A stretch of DNA of 64,000 bases, taken from positions 1-64,000 of the forward strand of contig JAQTTZ010000003.1 of assembly GCA_028710485.1 (NCBI GenBank), given 5' to 3'. Source of the stretch: Bacteriovorax sp. GTDB lineage: Bacteria > Bdellovibrionota > Bacteriovoracia > Bacteriovoracales > Bacteriovoracaceae. Position numbers and translations under genes: made by a program. Shown one piece after another: positions 9,839 through 18,180 of this stretch. Position 1 is the first letter of the stretch. Each line of letters starts with the position of its first letter. The notes below the pieces were generated by a model. That model was not told where the DNA came from, did no database searches, and was given only the letters and a program-made list of their open reading frames with translations.

Positions 9839-10783
9839 ATGCTCTCGTACCTATCCATTGGCGAACAAACTCAAATTTCAGTTATTACTACTTTTTCTTT
9901 AATATTCTTTTTTACTCTTCTATTTTATGGCTGGGATTATTTTGCTCCTCGAGATTTTCTTCACGTCTTAAAACAAAGAGTGAATTCCTGGTGGATTATT
10001 TTTATCATTGTGCTGATTATGATTGGGATCAAGAGAGAAATTCTTTTTTGTATGATGGCCATAATTTCTATCATTTCATTTAGAGAACTAACTAGTAAGC
10101 TCAATTTTAATACCAGTCATCGAAAAACTCAACTCATCGCCTATATTGCCATTCCCATTCAATATTATTTTGCTTACTCAAAATTATTTATCGCCTTCCT
10201 CACCTTCATACCGGTGGGAATGCTGATACTGCTGCCCTTTAGGTCAATTCTGGAAGATTTAAGCGAAGAGAGCATCAAAACCTTCAGCCAACTTCACTGG
10301 GCCTTAATGCTAACTGTTTTTTCGTTGTCTCATATCGCCTATATTGCTTCTCTGCCTAATATTGAATTTCAACGAGAAGGTGCCGCTGGAATGATATTTT
10401 TTTTAATCGTCATCACTCAACTCAATGATGTTTCGCAATTTGTTTCAGGTAAATTATTTGGGAAAAGAAAAATTTCTCCACTAATCTCACCAAATAAAAC
10501 ATGGGCCGGTTTAATTGGCGGGGTCTTAGGATCTGTAATGTTCGGTTATCTTTTTAAAGGTCTGTTACCACTAACAACTCCACAAACAATCTTGATTTCA
10601 ATGCTGATAGCTATCGCTGGATTTTTTGGTGACTTGAATATATCTGCCATCAAAAGGGATTTAAAGATTAAGGATATGGGAGATTTAATTCCGGGACATG
10701 GTGGGATTTTAGATCGAATGGATTCATTGATATTTTCTAATTTGGTTTTTTTCTACTTAACCTATTATTGGCTTTATAGTTAG
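9839..10783 (+). CDS. Phosphatidate cytidylyltransferase (CdsA/YnbB-like)
   Basis: SPNKTWAGLIGG and GDLNISAIKRDLKIKDMGDLIPGHGGILDRMDSL = CTP_transf_1 signature; multiple TM. Confidence 0.92.
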   Translation: MLSYLSIGEQTQISVITTFSLIFFFTLLFYGWDYFAPRDFLHVLKQRVNSWWIIFIIVLIMIGIKREILFCMMAIISIISFRELTSKLNFNTSHRKTQLIAYIAIPIQYYFAYSKLFIAFLTFIPVGMLILLPFRSILEDLSEESIKTFSQLHWALMLTVFSLSHIAYIASLPNIEFQREGAAGMIFFLIVITQLNDVSQFVSGKLFGKRKISPLISPNKTWAGLIGGVLGSVMFGYLFKGLLPLTTPQTILISMLIAIAGFFGDLNISAIKRDLKIKDMGDLIPGHGGILDRMDSLIFSNLVFFYLTYYWLYS

Positions 10784-10791
10784 TGGCCATA

Positions 10792-10923
10792 CTAGTTAGT
10801 ATAAGAAATAAATTTCTGATCGCCTACGACACTTTTAGGACTCTGTGAATTGCTATCAGCTTTAAGCATCGAAGCAGCTACAACCGTGAATGAAATAACT
10901 AGGACAAAAACTAAATCTTTCAT
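10792..10923 (-). CDS. Small ORF (43 aa) with N-terminal hydrophobic/signal segment
   Basis: MKDLVFVLVISFTVVAASMLKADSNSQSPKSVVGDQKFISYTN*, preceded by AGAAGG; below the ORF-track length cutoff. Confidence 0.5.
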   Translation of the reverse strand: MKDLVFVLVISFTVVAASMLKADSNSQSPKSVVGDQKFISYTN

Positions 10924-10951
10924 AGATGCCTTCTATTAAATTTATGATCTC

Positions 10952-10972
10952 TTTTAGGATAATATCCTAAAA
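10952..10972. promoter_or_regulatory. Perfect 21-bp palindrome, operator-like
   Basis: TTTTAGGATA-A-TATCCTAAAA, 28 bp upstream of the small ORF start. Confidence 0.5.
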
Positions 10973-11060
10973 TTAAGAAGCTCAGATGATTCATGAATTT
11001 ATTACACTTACTTCAGTTAGAAGTGCTTAAAATATAGACAGATTTAGTGGCAAATACTTT

Positions 11061-12146
11061 TTAGGGTTCATAGCGATAAATACAAATATCATACATCTGA
11101 ACTTTCTCAGACTCGATTAAGTCCTTATGTTCCTTGGTAATATCAACAAATCCCGCTAAATTACATTTAGCTTTTCTCAGATAGTATCGGTTGACAATAA
11201 TGGCCCCAGGATTAAGTCCTGGACGTATATTTTGCATAAAATTCTCTTCAAGATCGCCTCTAAAATAAGAAGGAACATCGCTGAGCGAGAGAAAGTCGTA
11301 AGACTTGACGCCACTTTTTAAATGAGTGATTAAATCCTCATTGAGATAATGGGTCTTGGTTTTAGAGCTAGAAATTCTTTGGTGAGTTTCTAAACTCGCT
11401 TCAACTGGGACACCGGCCAGGGAATTAATTTTTCCATAAAAGCATAAATGCAGGAAAAAACTTTTCTGAGCGATATCATGAGTGAACAGGCGATCAAAGG
11501 CATTATAATAATAATCAAAATGCGATTCAGAAGAATTTTTTTCAATAAAATCTCCCTTGTATAAAAGGGCATTGAAAAGAGCTTTATTTCCCAATAAAAA
11601 AATAACGGCCATCCATCTTTTATGAGGAAATTCATTCTGATAATATTTTTTCTGAGCATTCAAATCATCAAATCGCAAAATACGATCAAAATCATGCCCA
11701 AGAAGCGCGCGATTAATTTTGGCAAGAACTTGAAAAGTCCGCTCCCACTTTCCTAGGTATAATAGTGAAGAATATTGAATTTCATCAAAGATGTTTTGAA
11801 AATAGAAGCGAACTTCTGAGGCAAGTTCTAGCTTTAAAAAAATATTTTTTCGGGCATCACAAAAATTATTATCCGAATATGGAAAATATCCCCAAAAACA
11901 CAAAAAATCCTGATGGGATAATTGTTTGTAGGTTGCCTCCCTTAACATCGCCAAATGGATCTGCTCTTTAGACAAATCAGAAAGACTCAAGTCTTGGGCC
12001 TCACCACATAATGGAAGCGCTCTTCCTCCACTGCCACAGACACTAAAAATAGATTTTGGTTTGAACTTACTAACGAGTTCAATCTCTACGCTAGTATCCT
12101 CATTTCCTAAAGTATAATTTAAACCAGTAAAATATTTTTGTGCCAT
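11061..12146 (-). CDS. DUF3419 / BtaA-like protein (S-adenosylmethionine:diacylglycerol 3-amino-3-carboxypropyl transferase-like)
   Basis: IFSVCGSGGRALPLCGEAQDLSLSDLSKEQIHLAMLREATYKQLSHQDFLCFWG and YDFLSLSDVPSYF...PGLNPGAIIVNR resemble the BtaA/DUF3419 pattern. Confidence 0.65.
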   Translation of the reverse strand: MAQKYFTGLNYTLGNEDTSVEIELVSKFKPKSIFSVCGSGGRALPLCGEAQDLSLSDLSKEQIHLAMLREATYKQLSHQDFLCFWGYFPYSDNNFCDARKNIFLKLELASEVRFYFQNIFDEIQYSSLLYLGKWERTFQVLAKINRALLGHDFDRILRFDDLNAQKKYYQNEFPHKRWMAVIFLLGNKALFNALLYKGDFIEKNSSESHFDYYYNAFDRLFTHDIAQKSFFLHLCFYGKINSLAGVPVEASLETHQRISSSKTKTHYLNEDLITHLKSGVKSYDFLSLSDVPSYFRGDLEENFMQNIRPGLNPGAIIVNRYYLRKAKCNLAGFVDITKEHKDLIESEKVQMYDICIYRYEP

Positions 12147-14230
12147 TACTTTTTCTCACTTAATTTTTTGAGGGCGTGTTCCTGACATAAACTGAATTCT
12201 TCATCCGTGATAAAACCATTATGTCCCATGATATGTGATAGTCGGACACCATGCTCGTTGGCCAATTTGTCGATTTCAATAACTTTTTCATAATTAATAT
12301 TGCGAGAAAGAGTGAACGATTCAAATTTTCCTTCCATCGCTAAAAGTGCTGTTTCTGCTAAACAGGCATAGACAATATTTCCTTCTAATCCTAAATCTAT
12401 ATCAATATGTAAGTCCTTTCCAGGTAATTGAACTTCTCCGCTGGCGATGACTAAAACATCAGGTCTTTTGGTTGCATCTTTTTCACTTATATCAAATGGT
12501 CTTGAGACATCGCAAATCACACAACCGGGTTTAACTTTCATAATATCTAAAACCGTTTTGCCTTGACCGGAAGTGGTGGTGATAATCAAGTCACATTCAA
12601 AAGAATGAGAGTCTGCATCCGTAGATATTTGAACTTTAGCTTCCGGATTAATTTTTAATATTTCTTCTTTTAACTCAATTAATTTGTAAGCTCTCGGAGC
12701 AACAATAATAATATCTACCCAAGAGAAACTCAAAATTTTCGCTGAAACGGCACCGATGCTACCAGTGGCACCAACAACCATAACCTTGCCTTTGAAAAGA
12801 TTATTTTCTTTTTTTACAAACCCCAGTTTATCAACTGCTACTTTTGCTGCCCAAAGAGTAGAAGCAGCAGATAAAGAATTTCCTGTCGTTACAGGAATTG
12901 GACTCAAGCGATCAATCGTAACACCTGCGTCGCCTACAATTTTAGTATAGGCCCCAAGTCCCATAATCTTTGATCCTTTGGCATTAGCTTTTTCACAAAG
13001 TTTAAGTATTTTTTTGTAAATAACATCGGGTTCGGCCTCCATGAGTTTTTTAGGAGTTTCCGTAACAGTATAAATTAATCCATGAACCCTTCGTCCATTT
13101 TTCTCACTGACGATTCCATCAATTTCTCCATAATAAAAACCAGGGGAATAAGAAAATACTTCCTCAGTCAATTTTTCGATGGGTTTTGAATACTTCCTGA
13201 TAAATTTCAAATAAGGATGTTTAAAGAGAAACGCCGCACTGAGTGGGTGAATTACAAAAGAGAAATTTATCACTTCATCAGTATTTTCATTGAACACTTT
13301 AATTTCTGGAACAAGCTTAATATCATCCACTAATTTAATGACGTCATCTTCTTTTACAACAACCCCTACTCCTTTTTTTAATTGAGCGATACCTTCAAGG
13401 ATAGAGTAATTAATTTTTGAGTATTTTGATAATTGTGGCAGACAAATAAGTGCGTCTTTTAGACCTACTTCCCGAAGTTTTTGTTCTAATTGAGGTGTGA
13501 CAATATCAATAATAAGTGATTTCCCTTTTAAGTGAGTTAGATTTAAAAAATTTATATTAGCTTCATTTCCAACCAAAACATCACAAGATAAAAATTCATC
13601 CAAGGCCCGGTTAATTTTTCTAGTCGTCATTGAAAAAGAAGGGACATTACTCTTTTTAATTTTCAATCTTCTTAAAACGGGAGCAATCGTTTTTAGATAC
13701 TGACCAAGGCTTTTGCTGCTGTGAAGATTAAAAGGCATTTTAGTTAAAAAATAAGGATCGGCCATCACGAGCTCATTACCTAAGTCTTCTAAGACTTCCA
13801 CAAAACTTTGTTGCAAGGCCGCGGAGTAAAATCCAATTTTTTTCTTTGATAAAAATTGTTGATTTTTAAGATAGAACATCCTTAATGCATACGGAATATA
13901 TACATCCTTAATGATCTGTCCATCAACTAAAGGTGTTTCTTTGGCCGCAGCTCTAATTCGGTATGTCTCAGGATGAAGAAAAAAACCTTTTTTAAATTTA
14001 ATTTTTTGAGGAAGTCCTGAAATACAGATCACGTCGCAAAGGCCATCGTATTTTTTAATAATGCTCTCAGTAAGTTCAATATCAAAGTTGGTTGAGTATT
14101 GAGTGATACGATAAGTTTCACCAAAGAATTCAACTTCTTCATCAAAATTATATTGATCTTGGGCAAAGGCCAAAGAAAGGATATGTTTCATACACTCTAC
14201 ACTTTTTAAATTATTAGAGAGTTTTTCCAA
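12146..14230 (-). CDS. Acyl-ACP/acyl-CoA reductase (cyanobacterial AAR)-like protein with ~330-aa N-terminal region of unknown function
   Basis: C-terminal half GLGAYTKIVGD...TTGNSLSAAS...VMVVGATGSIGAVSAKIL...VYACLAETALLAMEGKFE resembles cyanobacterial AAR, including the Cys in the FACFAEA-type motif. Confidence 0.7.
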   Translation of the reverse strand: MEKLSNNLKSVECMKHILSLAFAQDQYNFDEEVEFFGETYRITQYSTNFDIELTESIIKKYDGLCDVICISGLPQKIKFKKGFFLHPETYRIRAAAKETPLVDGQIIKDVYIPYALRMFYLKNQQFLSKKKIGFYSAALQQSFVEVLEDLGNELVMADPYFLTKMPFNLHSSKSLGQYLKTIAPVLRRLKIKKSNVPSFSMTTRKINRALDEFLSCDVLVGNEANINFLNLTHLKGKSLIIDIVTPQLEQKLREVGLKDALICLPQLSKYSKINYSILEGIAQLKKGVGVVVKEDDVIKLVDDIKLVPEIKVFNENTDEVINFSFVIHPLSAAFLFKHPYLKFIRKYSKPIEKLTEEVFSYSPGFYYGEIDGIVSEKNGRRVHGLIYTVTETPKKLMEAEPDVIYKKILKLCEKANAKGSKIMGLGAYTKIVGDAGVTIDRLSPIPVTTGNSLSAASTLWAAKVAVDKLGFVKKENNLFKGKVMVVGATGSIGAVSAKILSFSWVDIIIVAPRAYKLIELKEEILKINPEAKVQISTDADSHSFECDLIITTTSGQGKTVLDIMKVKPGCVICDVSRPFDISEKDATKRPDVLVIASGEVQLPGKDLHIDIDLGLEGNIVYACLAETALLAMEGKFESFTLSRNINYEKVIEIDKLANEHGVRLSHIMGHNGFITDEEFSLCQEHALKKLSEKK

Positions 14231-15218
14231 AGAGAATACTTTTAAAAGTACTGTAAGTACTTTCTTGTATCTCCGGTAACTCCTCTATTGTACGAGTCTT
14301 ATCGTATGAGAGTTTTGAAAACATGAATGGAACAAGTTCCCGGGGAATACCCAACAGTTTTAGAAGGGAATCGTGGATTGGATTTCTTAAAACGGGAAAA
14401 TACAGAGTTTTTACACCGAAGGCCTTATTTAAATCTATCAAAAACTCTTTGACCGTGGGAATTTCATTGCTTACCAGATGATAAGTTTTCAATTCAGGAG
14501 CACCTGTATCTCGAGAGATTAATAAAGAAATATACCGAGCACAATGGTCAACCGGAATTAAAGGGATTTTGGTGCGAGGATTAAAGCTTAATGGAATAAA
14601 CGGAATAGACTTTAAAAGGGTCGAGTATTTTTCCATGGCATGAATAAAGTAATATGGCCCATCTGTCTTATCCATTTTACCGGTCAGAGAATCCCCTATT
14701 ATGATTCCAGGACGAATAATTCTTACTGCTCCCATGGAGTGAAGTTCACGAACCATAATTTCTGCTAGATATTTAGTTTCAGAGTAAAAATCATCGAAGT
14801 GTTTTCTAAGAGGAAGATGATCTTCTTCCAGGAAAAAAGACTGGTCATCTCCCACTGCAATAGTAGAGATATAGTAAAAAGCTTTTAGTTTTTTCATTTT
14901 TTTTACAAAATGAATTGTATTTTGAGTTCCTACAACATTTTGTAAATAACAATCCGAGTGGCAGGCCTTTAGGTCATACAACGCTGCTGCATGAAGAACA
15001 AAGTCGCATTCTGCAAGCAACTGATCGCGCATTTTTTGATCTTCTATAATTTCTAATTGAGTAATGTCCCCTTTTACAAGTTGAACATTTGCAAGATCAC
15101 TAAGGCCTTGAAAAGAAGAATTCCGTGAGAGAATATAAATGCTTTCAAATTTAGAACTCAACTCCCTAACTAGGTATTGTCCCAAAAATCCTGTAGCACC
15201 TGTTATAAGAATTTTCAT
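14214..15218 (-). CDS. Extended SDR / NAD-dependent epimerase-reductase family protein
   Basis: MKILITGATGFLGQYLVREL Rossmann motif, YSETKYLAE (YxxxK) active site. Confidence 0.85.
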   Translation of the reverse strand: MKILITGATGFLGQYLVRELSSKFESIYILSRNSSFQGLSDLANVQLVKGDITQLEIIEDQKMRDQLLAECDFVLHAAALYDLKACHSDCYLQNVVGTQNTIHFVKKMKKLKAFYYISTIAVGDDQSFFLEEDHLPLRKHFDDFYSETKYLAEIMVRELHSMGAVRIIRPGIIIGDSLTGKMDKTDGPYYFIHAMEKYSTLLKSIPFIPLSFNPRTKIPLIPVDHCARYISLLISRDTGAPELKTYHLVSNEIPTVKEFLIDLNKAFGVKTLYFPVLRNPIHDSLLKLLGIPRELVPFMFSKLSYDKTRTIEELPEIQESTYSTFKSILFGKTL

Positions 15219-15233
15219 AAGAATAACTATACA

Positions 15234-16190
15234 TCACATTAAAGTAACTTGGGTACACAGATTAATTTCTTTTTGATCCTTAGGAGAAAAGACTGAAAGG
15301 AACTGGTGATGACATTTAATATCCCAGCTAGTACTTTGATTTAAAATTTCTCCATCACCAAAAAATGAAATTTTGTCATCGTCAATTAAATCTATTTTAA
15401 CGGCGGTAGTTTCAAAGCTAATTAGATTTTTATCATTTAAAGGATAATTTCCACTTAAAATTTTTAAAATGCATTGAATAAGCTCCAAGCGATTTTGGTG
15501 CTTAAAAACAGTGATATTAACTGTCCCGTCCTGGTGGTTCGTGTTTGGAGCAACGTTAAAATCGCCAGCAAGGGCCGGCTGATTATTGACCAAAAGAAGT
15601 GGAGATAAAAGTGTTTCTGAAAATTCAGCTGACTGAACTTTAAATTTATAGCTTTTGATTTCTCGATTAAGTAATTTTTTTGCCAAAAAAAGCGAATAAA
15701 CACTTTTACCTGACAATTTCATAAAACTTTTAAATTGTGGCAAACTGGTGCGCAGTTCATTGATCTCATTGGCCACTTCAGACGCAAATCCAATGCCACC
15801 ATTAGTGGCCATAAATTTTCCATTAATACTGATCAGATCTATTTTCTTTTTAACGTTTTGGCGAATAGTCTGAGTAATGCGTTTTATATTTGAACTTGAC
15901 CCCAAGACTCTGGCAAAGTCATTGGCAGTTCCACCAGGGACGACTAATAGGCCTATTTCAGTTCCAGCGAGTCTTTGAATGATAGTATTGACCGTTCCAT
16001 CTCCACCAACAGATAAGATAGCATCGACGTTATTAACTACATCCAATTCAAGTTTCTCATAAAGTTCATCAAGATCTTTTGGAGTTTGATATTCAATATT
16101 ACTTCTAAAAAGAGCATTGTTGATTTGCCCTTGCCAGTCCTGTGCCCCATTCGAGGCCCTCTGATTCAAATAGACAGAGATATTTTGCAT
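15234..16190 (-). CDS. Diacylglycerol/lipid kinase family protein
   Basis: AILSVGGDGTVNTIIQRL and VPGGTANDFARVLG motifs (DagK catalytic domain). Confidence 0.92.
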   Translation of the reverse strand: MQNISVYLNQRASNGAQDWQGQINNALFRSNIEYQTPKDLDELYEKLELDVVNNVDAILSVGGDGTVNTIIQRLAGTEIGLLVVPGGTANDFARVLGSSSNIKRITQTIRQNVKKKIDLISINGKFMATNGGIGFASEVANEINELRTSLPQFKSFMKLSGKSVYSLFLAKKLLNREIKSYKFKVQSAEFSETLLSPLLLVNNQPALAGDFNVAPNTNHQDGTVNITVFKHQNRLELIQCILKILSGNYPLNDKNLISFETTAVKIDLIDDDKISFFGDGEILNQSTSWDIKCHHQFLSVFSPKDQKEINLCTQVTLM

Positions 16191-16301
16191 AAAAATTCCT
16201 AAGGATAATAAGTGTTATTTGTCCCTGGATTGTAACAATATTCAAAAATCTCGCTATGAAACTTGAAAAAAGTACATGTCTGTATGAATTATAGACAGCT
16301 C

Positions 16302-17327
16302 TTAAGCTATGGGAAGTTCGAGAATTTCATAAAGATGGGTCCATAAATGCTTCATCTTGCGCCCGTAAGATTCGCTTTGTGCGCCTTCTTTCACCATTGC
16401 AGCTACCATTTTATGAATCCCCATATCTGCAGCTTTTTTTAGAGACAGGTACATCGAACCATTGGATAGACCACTTCCTCGATAATTTCTATCGATACCA
16501 ATTGTTTTCACGACACAATAATCATGTTCGACAAAATTAATAAAATATCCAATTCTCTCACCAGTTGAAGATTTAATAAAAAGGGAAAAGGTGAAATCGT
16601 CTTTTTTTGATTGAGCGGCATAAAGTGTTCGAAATGTTTCAAAATCAATTGGTGTCGCAAGATAATTATCGTCAAAAATATTAAGTGAAAGGCGATGAAG
16701 ATCTTTCATGTCTTCCAGGTTAAGCTCCTTTGGAAAAAATTCAAAAGTAAATCCAAGCCCCAAAGCTTTCTCATAATCACTTTTAGAAAGGTTGATAATA
16801 TTGTCGAGTTCTTCATAACCTTTGGAAGAGAATAATTGATTTGTAGAAAAACCAGCTTCTTTTAGTAGCTGGCAATACTCAATCGGCCTGTCAGGCTCAA
16901 AAGAGAACATTGGGCCTCCATCCACTGAACTCAAAAGGCGATATGGAAGCCATGTGGAAAAGTTAATAGGTCCGTAAATTTTTGAAGCCCCTTGTGATTG
17001 GCACCAGGAATTAATAATTTTTTTGAATTCACTTAAAATACTTTTAATTTTAAAATTTTTATAATCAAAATCCAATAGTCCGAAATAGGCCAGGTCAGGA
17101 AAGGGAGTCAGGCAAATCATTGAGCGCAATACAACAACACCACTTTCTTTGATTAGAAAAAAATCATGGGTCAAATGATGTAATTTAAAATAAAGGGCCT
17201 CTAATTCAAAGGGTAGTTTTTTTACTTTATTATTATCAGCGTAAAGTTTTTTCGGAAAATCAATAAATTCTAAAATAAAATCATTTTTATTTTCAGCTGT
17301 ACTATAGAATTCAATTTGTAATGACAT
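16302..17327 (-). CDS. GNAT-like acyltransferase, unknown substrate
   Basis: C-terminal VVKTIGIDRNYRGSGLSNGSMYLSLKKAADMGIHKMVAAMVKEGAQS resembles a GNAT acetyl-CoA site. Confidence 0.6.
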   Translation of the reverse strand: MSLQIEFYSTAENKNDFILEFIDFPKKLYADNNKVKKLPFELEALYFKLHHLTHDFFLIKESGVVVLRSMICLTPFPDLAYFGLLDFDYKNFKIKSILSEFKKIINSWCQSQGASKIYGPINFSTWLPYRLLSSVDGGPMFSFEPDRPIEYCQLLKEAGFSTNQLFSSKGYEELDNIINLSKSDYEKALGLGFTFEFFPKELNLEDMKDLHRLSLNIFDDNYLATPIDFETFRTLYAAQSKKDDFTFSLFIKSSTGERIGYFINFVEHDYCVVKTIGIDRNYRGSGLSNGSMYLSLKKAADMGIHKMVAAMVKEGAQSESYGRKMKHLWTHLYEILELPIA

Positions 17328-18174
17328 ATAAAATTCCTGAATAAAGAAATACTAATAGATTAAGCGTCGCCAGTGATTCAACAATTTTAAATTTTATCAT
17401 TTTTCCACTTAATGCCATCAAGCTGGCAAAAAGCAAAATAATTGGAATATAGAAAAAATATTGATTGTAATTATCCTGGAATAAAAAACGAATAGCACAA
17501 AGATGAAGAACTAAAAGAGTTGTAACAATTTTAATGACACCATCTATTCCATATACCGAAAGGTAAGTTTTTAAAACGGGGTGCGCGGCAGGGTCAAGCT
17601 TTCGGCAAACTTCATAACTAAAAAAAGCAAAAAGAACAGAAAGGGAATACACCAGATCAATTCTGGTAAAGATCAAGGGTTCTAAATTTCTATAAACAGA
17701 GATACAGTACAGGCAAAGAGTAACTAGGATTAACTGATGAGTGACAGCATACAAGAGCGGTCTTGCATTAATCCATTTGGCCACATAAAATTCTTTATAC
17801 ATCAACCATAAATGAACAATCACCAAAGAATAGAGATAGAAAGAATTTACATACCCCGCAAGCAAAAGAACAAAATCAAAACCGATGAGAGTAAACAAAC
17901 CAATTGTGATTCCCATTTTAAACTCAGGCAAAGGAATCAATCCTCTAGGTAATGGTCTTTTGGGATGGGCAAGCACATCTTTATCATAATCTTTATATTC
18001 ATCCATCATTCGTAAAAGCAGAAAAAAAAGAAAAAAACCTATAAAGGCCAGGCATAAAGATAAATAATTTCGATTATTAGCAAGAGCATAACCTGAAGTT
18101 GCAGGACCCATCGTAATGAGCAAGTAACTGGCAATTGGAGTTCGCTCTTTAAAAAATATCATCCAGTTTCGCAT
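17311..18174 (-). CDS. UbiA-type prenyltransferase family membrane protein
   Basis: LLLRMMDEYKDYDKDVLAHPKRPLPRGLI matches the first Asp-rich motif; many TM segments; 17-bp overlap with the GNAT gene. Confidence 0.8.
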   Translation of the reverse strand: MRNWMIFFKERTPIASYLLITMGPATSGYALANNRNYLSLCLAFIGFFLFFLLLRMMDEYKDYDKDVLAHPKRPLPRGLIPLPEFKMGITIGLFTLIGFDFVLLLAGYVNSFYLYSLVIVHLWLMYKEFYVAKWINARPLLYAVTHQLILVTLCLYCISVYRNLEPLIFTRIDLVYSLSVLFAFFSYEVCRKLDPAAHPVLKTYLSVYGIDGVIKIVTTLLVLHLCAIRFLFQDNYNQYFFYIPIILLFASLMALSGKMIKFKIVESLATLNLLVFLYSGILYVITN

Positions 18175-18180
18175 TTTATT

